Source: CAWJAP01 sp963834365
GTDB taxonomy: Bacteria; Acidobacteriota; Vicinamibacteria; Vicinamibacterales; Vicinamibacteraceae
Assembly: GCA_963834365.1 (NCBI GenBank)
Contig: CAWIBS010000037.1
Location: 74,179-138,178 of the forward strand
Length of the DNA stretch: 64,000 nucleotides
Direction of reading: 5' to 3'
The notes beneath the pieces are model-generated. The model did no database searches. It was not told the DNA's origin and saw only the letters and a list, made by a program, of their open reading frames with translations. This document shows positions 58,332 through 64,000 of this stretch, one piece after another. The translations under genes were made by a program, and so were the position numbers. Numbering within the stretch: the stretch's first letter is position 1; every line of letters starts with the position of its first letter.

Positions 58332-59541
58332 TCAGATCACCCCGCGCGCCTTCAGATCCGCGAGTTGCTCGTCGCTCAGGCCGAGCAGTTCGCCATACAC
58401 CTCCCGGTTGTGCGCGCCGAGCGGCGGACCGGGCCACGTCGTCGCGCCAGGCGTCGCCGACAACCGCGGCGCCATGCCCGGAATGGTGACGGTGTCGCCG
58501 TCCGGCAGGGTCACCTCCTCGAACAGCCCGCGCGCCCTGAAGTGCGGATCATTCATCTGATCGACGACCGAATAGATGGGGCCGGCGGGCACGCCCGCGG
58601 CATCGAGCGCGGCGACGACGTGCTCGAAGGGGTGCTGGCGTCGTCCACGCGCTGATGGCCTCGTCGATCTCCGCTTCGTGGCGCACGCGCCCGTCGTTGC
58701 GCGCGAGCCGGGCATCCTCGGCCAGATCGGCCGCGGCCGGCGGCGACCATCAGCCGGCGGAAGATGCTGTCGCCGTTGCCGCCGATGATGATGAACTTCC
58801 CGTCGGCGCACGGGTAGGTGTTGCTCGGCACGATGCCAGTGACCTTCGATCCGTGGCGCCCGCGAACCAGGCCGTACTTCGCGTACTCGGGCACGACGGA
58901 TTCCATCAGGTTGAAGATGCCCTCGTAGATCGCGACGTCCACGACCTGCCCCTCCCCTGCCCGACCGATGTCCCGGTGATAGACCGCGGCGAGGATGCCC
59001 ATGACGGCGTGCAGGCCGGCAATCGAATCGCCCAGGCTCAGATTGGATCGTACCGGCGGCTGATCGGGGAACCCGGTGACGTGCCGCAGTCCGCCGTAGC
59101 CTTCGGCCACCGAGGCATAGCCCGGCTTCGGCGCAGTACGGCCCGGTCTGGCCGAAGCCCGACACGCGCGCCATGATCACGCGCGGGTTGACCGCTCTTC
59201 AGGTCCTCGAATCCGAGGCCCCACTCCTCCAGCCGGCCCGGCCTGAAGTTCTCGATGACGACGTCGCTTCGGGCAGCGAGGCGCCGGACGAGATCGCGAC
59301 CGTCGGCATCGCGCAGGTTCGCCGTCACGCTGCGCTTGTTGCGCGCCAGGCTGTACCACCACAGCGACGTGCCGTGGTGCAGCTGCCGCCAGGTGCGCAG
59401 CGGATCGCCGCCGTCCGGCGGCTCGACCTTGATGACATCGGCGCCGAACCAGGCGAGGAGCGCGCCGGCGAACGGTCCGGCGAGCAGCTGCCCGAGCTCG
59501 AGGACTGCCAGGCCGCTCAACGGCCCCGGTGAGTCGCTCAT
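58332..59541 (-). CDS. CaiB/BaiF family CoA-transferase, at least four frameshifts
   Basis: Start M-S-D-S-P-G-P-L-S-G-L-A-V-L-E-L-G-Q-L-L-A-G-P-F-A-G, the typical family III beginning. W-F-G-A-D-V-I-K-V-E-P-P-D-G-G-D-P-L-R follows, then N-K-R-S-V-T-A-N-L-R. After slips near 59190, 59120 and 58745 it continues. The catalytic Asp is in G-Q-V-V-D-V-A-I-Y-E. The C-terminus is G-A-H-N-R-E-V-Y-G-E-L-L-G-L and the stop is at 58332. It moves CoA between carboxylic acids; substrate unknown. Joined length about 400, normal for the family. Confidence 0.85.
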
Positions 59542-59709
59542 CACACGCGCCGCACGCTATCAGAGATCGAGGTGTGGCGCACCTCTCCGGCGCGCAGTCC
59601 CGAACGGCCGGATCCCGGAAACGAACAGGCGCGAGCGGACCACGACGCGTTTTGTGCGGGATCGGGCGCTGGCATACCGCGTGCACCCAGCGCCACCGCG
59701 GAGGTCCCC

Positions 59710-62178
59710 ATGGAGATGCGCTCGCAGATCCGCTACGCCGTTCGCACGCTCGGGCGGACCCCGGGGTTCACGGCGCTCGCCGCGCTCACGCTGTCGCTCG
59801 GCATCGGGGCCAGCACGGCGCTCTTCAGCGCCGTCGACGCGGTACTCCTGCAGCCACTCCCCTTCCGCGATCCCGACCACATCGTCCTCGTCTGGGAGAC
59901 CCGCGTGAAGGACCGGCGGGACACCGTGCACTTCTCCTACCCCAACTTCGCCGACGTGCAATCGGAGGCGCGATCCTTCGAGCGCATGGGGGCCGTGGCG
60001 CTCGCGCGCGTGGCGATTGCCGGCGATCCGCAGCCAGAGCAGGTGCAGGCCGGCTATGCGACGGCCGGTTTCTTCGGGGCCCTCGGGGTGCAGCCGGCGC
60101 TCGGCACCGGGTTCGTGGACGAGGACGATTGACGCGGCGGCGCAGCGCGGGTGCTCATCGGTCATGGCTTGTGGCAGCGCCGGTTCGGTGGACACCCCGG
60201 CATCGTCGGCCGGGCGATGACGATCGATGGACGTCCGTTCCAGGTGGGGGGCGTCCTGCCGGAGACGTTCCGCTTCAGCAGCTTCTCGCGCGACACCGAG
60301 GTATGGCTTCCGTTCGGTCACGATCCGTTCACCGCCCGCCGCGTGGCCCGGCCCGTGCGCGGCATGCGCGTCGTCGGGCGGCTGGCCGCGGGCGTGGATC
60401 TGCCGCGCGCGCAGGCGGAGCTCGACGCGATTGGCGCGCGGCTCGTGGCGGCGCACCCCGGCGACAACGCGGACATGGGGCTGCGTGCAGTCCGGATCCA
60501 GGACCAGGCGACCGAGCGCGTCAGGCCGGCCGTGATGGTGCTGAACGGCGCGGTCGCCTTCGTCCTGCTCATCGCGTGCGGGAACGTGGCCAACCTGCTG
60601 TTCGTACGCGCCACCGGCCGGCAGCGTGAGATGGCCGTGCGCGCGGCGCTCGGCGCCGGTCGCCGGCAGCTGCTGGAGCAGCTGCTCACGGAGAGCGTGA
60701 TCCTCGGCCTGTGCGGCGGACTGGGCGGGCTCCTCGTCGCGATGTGGGGCGTCGAACTGCTGTCACGTGCGCCGCTCGAAAGCGGCAGCGCGTTCAGCCC
60801 GTTCAATCCGAGTCTCGATGCGATTGGTCTGAACCTGTCGGCGATGGGCTTCGCGTCCATGTTGTCGCTCGCGGTGGGCCTCGCCGTCGGCATGCTTCCG
60901 GCGTGGCAGCTCGCGCGATCGGGCGCGGGCGACGCGCTGAAGGAGAGCTCGCCGACGGGCACGGCGGCACCACGCCGTCTGCGGGCGCTCGGCGGGCTGG
61001 TCGTCGCGCAGGTGTCGCTCGCCGTCATCCTCCTGACGGGCGCGCTGCTCACGGCGACGAGCTTCGTCCGCCTGCTCGACGTCAATCCGGGCTTCGCGGC
61101 GCCGAGCGTTCTGACGTTCGACGTGAACCTCCCGGGCTCCCGCTATCGCGAGCCACACCAGGTCGCGGGCTTCTACGATCGGCTGATCGCGCGCGCGGCG
61201 GCGCTCCCGGGGGTGACTGGCGCGGGCGCGGTCGAGTTCATGCCGCTCACCGGCCAGGACGGCAGCACGTTCATCCACGTGGACGGCCTGGCGGCGCCGC
61301 CGCCAGGGCAGGAGCCGCGCGCGCACTATCGAAGCGCGACGCCAGGGTACTTCCCCGCGATGGGCATCCAGCTTCGGGGGGACGCGCGTTCACGGACGCA
61401 GATCGTCCCGGCGCCGAACGGGCCGCGCTGGTCAACGAACGACTCGCGCAAGCTGTGGCCCGGCGGGTCGGCGCCGGTCGGCGGCTGGCGCTGCCGTTCG
61501 AGTGTCGGTACTACCGCGACCGTCCGCCGGACTTCGTGCCCGAGCTCGGAATGCGCGAGGTGGTGGGGGTCGTCGCGGACGTGAGGCACGCGGGGCTCGA
61601 CGCCGCTGCCCCGCCGAGATCTACGTCCTGTTCGCCCAGCGCAGCGTGCAAGAGATGGCGGTGGTCGTCGGACGAGCGGCGCCGGCGCCGGCCTGGCAGC
61701 GGCCGTGCGCCGCGAAGTGCATGCGATCGATGCCGATCAGCCCATCGCCAACGTGCGCACGCTCGACGAATCCTCGAGCGTCGGTCGCGCCGCCTCGTTT
61801 CCACTCGACGTTGATCGCGCCTTCGTCGCGCTCGCCCTGTGCTGACGGGCGTCGGGGTCTACGGCATCCTCGCCTTCGCCGCCGCCCAGCGGACCCGCGA
61901 GACCGGCGTGCGCATGGCGTTCGGGGCGGGCCGCGCGAGATCGTCGGGCTGCTCGCCGGCCGCGGCGTGCGCCTCGCGGCCGTTGGCCTCGCGATCGGTC
62001 CTGCTGGCGCCGGGCCGCGTCTCGCGACTGCTCTCGCGGCTCCTCTTCGGCGTGACCGCCGCCGAGCCCCGTCTATCTGGGAAGCGCCGGTGCTCGTGCT
62101 GGCGCCCGCGGCATGCTACCTGCCCGCCAGCCGCGCGGCCCGCATCGATCCGGTCGACCTGCAAATCGACGCTACTGA
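59710..62178 (+). CDS. MacB-like ABC transporter permease (acidobacterial orphan type), at least four frameshifts
   Basis: Starts with the orphan-permease signature M-R-S-Q-I-R-Y-A-V-R-T-L-G-R-T-P-G-F-T and the first membrane helix T-L-S-L-G-I-G-A-S-T-A-L-F-S-A-V. A periplasmic MacB core domain follows. After a slip near 60130 the FtsX-like block has N-G-A-V-A-F-V-L-L-I-A-C-G-N-V-A-N-L-L-F-V-R-A-T-G-R-Q-R-E-M-A-V-R. A second core domain and last FtsX helices are in further frames (slips near 61385, 61615, 61840). About 820 residues, no ATPase nearby. Families of duplicated orphan permeases are characteristic of Acidobacteriota; function unproven. Confidence 0.85.
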
Positions 62179-62198
62179 ATCCTCATATCATTGGCGGC

Positions 62199-63797
62199 AT
62201 GGCCGCACGTCGGTTCGTCGCTGTCGCCGCCTCGGCCTGGCGTCCGCGCCGGTCCGCGCGCAGAGCCGCACGTTCGACGTCGTCGTCTACGGCGGCACGG
62301 CGGGCGGCGTCATCACCGCCGTGAGCGGCGGCGCGCGAGGGCTCGACGGTCGCGCTGCTCGAGCCGCGCGATCATCTCGGCGGCATGGTGTCGGGCGGCC
62401 TCGGCTGGACCGACTACGGCAAGAAGGAAGTCATCGGCGGCTACTCGCTCGAGTACTTCGAGCGCGTCGGCACAGAAGTACGGCGCGCCGATCGAGTGGC
62501 ACTTCGAGCCGCACGTCGCCGAGGCGGTCTTCAAGGAGCTCGTCGAGCGAGGCCGGCGTCGCAGGTCTTCTACCGCCATCGCCTGCGCGAGAAGACCGGC
62601 GTGCGAAGGAGGGCGCGCGCATCACGCGCGATCACGCATGGAGAACGGCGCGACGTTCGCGGCGAGGATCTTCGTCGACGCGACCTACGAAGGCGACCTG
62701 ATGGCGCAGGCCGGCGTGTCCTACACCTGGGGCCGCGAGGGCAACGACCGAGTACGGCGAATCGCTCGCCGGCGTCCGCGAGCGGACGCCGAAGCACCAG
62801 TTCCAGGTGCAGGTCTCGCCGCACGACGCCGACGGCAGGCTGCTGCCCGAGATCTCGCCGCGAGACGAAGGCGCCGGCCGGCGCCGCGGACAGGAAGGTC
62901 CAGGCCTACAACTTCCGGGTCTGCATGACGCAGGTCGCCGGACAACCGCGTGCCGTTTCCGAAGCCGGCCGGCTACACGCCGGCGCGCTATGAGCTGCTG
63001 GCGCGCATGCTCGAGGCGATGGATCGCGTGAAGCGCGAGGCCGCGGCGTCCGTCGCGGCGCAGGCCAAGCCGCAGACGCGGCGATCCGATGGTACCGGCT
63101 GAAACAGCCGTGGTCGCTCGAGGACGTGATGAAGCCGGATCTGCTGCCGAACGGCAAGACCGACACGAACAACAACGGCGCGTTCTCGACCGACTACATC
63201 GGCGGCAGCTACGACTATCCCGACGGCCGACTACGCGACGCGCGCGCGCATCTGGCAGGCGCACGTCGACTACATGCAGGGCTTCCTCTACTTCCTGCAG
63301 AACGATCCGCAGGTGCCCGCAGGCGCTGCACGACGAGATGGCGCCGTGGGGACTGTGCAAGGACGAGTTCACCGACACGGCGAACTGGCCGCACCAGCTC
63401 TACGTCCGCGAGGCGCGCCGGATGATCGGCGAATACGTCATGTCGCAGAAGGACATCCAGACCGAGCTGACCAAGCCGGACGCCATCGGCATGGGCTCCT
63501 ACAACAGCGACTCGCACAACGTGCAGCGGATCGTCAACGCCGCCGGGTTCGTCGAGAACGAGGGCGACATGCAGGTGCCGGTCACGCCGTACCAGATTCC
63601 CTACCGCGTGATGCTGCCGAAGCGCGCGCGAGGCGACGAACCTGCTCGTGCCGGTCTGCTTCTCGGCCACGCACGTCGCCTACTCGACGCTGCGGATGGA
63701 GCCGCAGTACATGATCATCGGCCACGCCGCCGGCGTGGCGGCGAAGATGGCGATCGACGCGGGCGTCGCGGTGCAGGACGTCGATGCGGCGCGTTGA
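62199..63797 (+). CDS. FAD-dependent oxidoreductase (PF12831-like), many frameshifts
   Basis: A signal-like N-terminus (A-A-R-R-F-V-A-V-A). The FAD-binding strand is F-D-V-V-V-Y-G-G-T-A-G-G-V, then H-L-G-G-M-V-S-G-G-L-G-W-T-D and, in another frame, F-V-D-A-T-Y-E-G-D-L-M-A-Q-A-G-V-S-Y. The last block has G-M-G-S-Y-N-S-D-S-H-N and T-L-R-M-E-P-Q-Y-M-I-I-G-H-A-A-G-V-A-A. About eight frame changes occur in 1.6 kb; each piece fits the secreted xanthan-lyase-type FAD-oxidoreductase family. Function unproven. Stop at 63795-63797. Confidence 0.8.
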
Positions 63798-63873
63798 CCG
63801 CGAGGCTGCGCTCGCAGCGCGCGGTGCTGGAATGGACGCCGGCCCGTCGAGGTGAGGCCCGTCGCCTCTTGGG

Positions 63874-63879
63874 TAGACT
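63874..63879 (+). promoter_or_regulatory. -10 box TAGACT, leaderless
   Basis: Ends seven bases before GTG 63887. Same geometry as at 13245. Confidence 0.35.
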
Positions 63880-63886
63880 AGGACGC

Positions 63887-64000
63887 GTGGAACCCGTCGC
63901 CATCCTCGTGACCGCATCCAGGGGCCCCGGCATCCTGCATCAGCTCACCGGGGTCATCGCCCGCCATCGGGGTGACATCACGTCGGTCGAGATCCTCAGC
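63887..64000 (+). CDS. ACT-domain protein, 5' part only (cut by window edge)
   Basis: Thirty-eight codons from GTG 63887: V-A-I-L-V-T-A-S-R-G-P-G-I-L-H-Q-L-T-G-V-I-A-R-H. This is the first strand and helix of an ACT regulatory domain. The protein continues past the window; amino-acid or metabolic regulator by analogy. The start is chosen from the -10 box position. Confidence 0.55.
   Translation, partial: MEPVAILVTASRGPGILHQLTGVIARHRGDITSVEILS

Overview
This is about 64 kb of GC-rich DNA with short, often symmetric intergenic spacers. It most resembles a soil or sediment Acidobacteriota chromosome, probably of the Vicinamibacteria type. The inference rests on an orphan MacB-like permease of the acidobacterial (ADOP) kind, two Tat-exported Gfo/Idh/MocA proteins, secreted proteins built from AEGAT-type repeats, a radical SAM enzyme resembling tetraether/membrane-spanning lipid synthases, and families of palindromic intergenic repeats. 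I saw no tRNA, rRNA, CRISPR array, insertion sequence or prophage.

Layout. 0-7.8 kb: the end of moaA, a TPR protein, a DUF2585 membrane protein, a CDF metal transporter, an SDR oxidoreductase, and a tight cupin / YdjM-like hydrolase / Gfo-Idh-MocA operon. 7.8-21.2 kb: three large secreted multidomain proteins that share one repeat module but carry different catalytic heads (ThuA, zinc metalloprotease, SGNH esterase). Between them lie a Tes-like radical SAM gene, a lipoprotein and a PEGA-domain Tyr-rich protein. 21.2-25.6 kb: a decayed FAD monooxygenase, msrPQ (periplasmic methionine sulfoxide repair), a small histidine kinase and a glycosyltransferase. 25.8-34.3 kb: an alpha-2-macroglobulin locus (DUF1175, thioester A2M, membrane protein, and a convergent PBP/SpoIID/peptidase fusion) of the enterobacterial yfa / Pseudomonas mag kind. 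34.3-37.8 kb: a YqiA-type esterase, a SET-domain methyltransferase and two tandem radical SAM genes. 37.8-46 kb: hydrolases, a DHDPS-like aldolase with an epimerase, a GNAT, gamma-glutamyltransferase and ferritin. 46-53 kb: a secreted kinase-like protein, an amidohydrolase, yajQ, then a CPATP-grasp / alpha-E / transglutaminase operon flanked by an inverted pair of composite repeats. 53-64 kb: dnaE2 interrupted by a zinc-ribbon-encoding insert, a second Gfo/Idh/MocA gene, a CaiB-type CoA-transferase, the ABC permease, an FAD oxidoreductase and the start of an ACT-domain gene.

Sequence quality matters here. About half of the genes are broken by single-base frameshifts, with the highest density at 47-52 kb and 58-64 kb, while their neighbours are clean. 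In nearly every case the two frames join into one normal family member, so assembly indels are more likely than gene decay. Genes are therefore given as full spans with the approximate shift positions noted. Several promoters (-10 boxes 6-10 bases before the start codon) suggest frequent leaderless transcription, and three divergent pairs share symmetric -10 cores.
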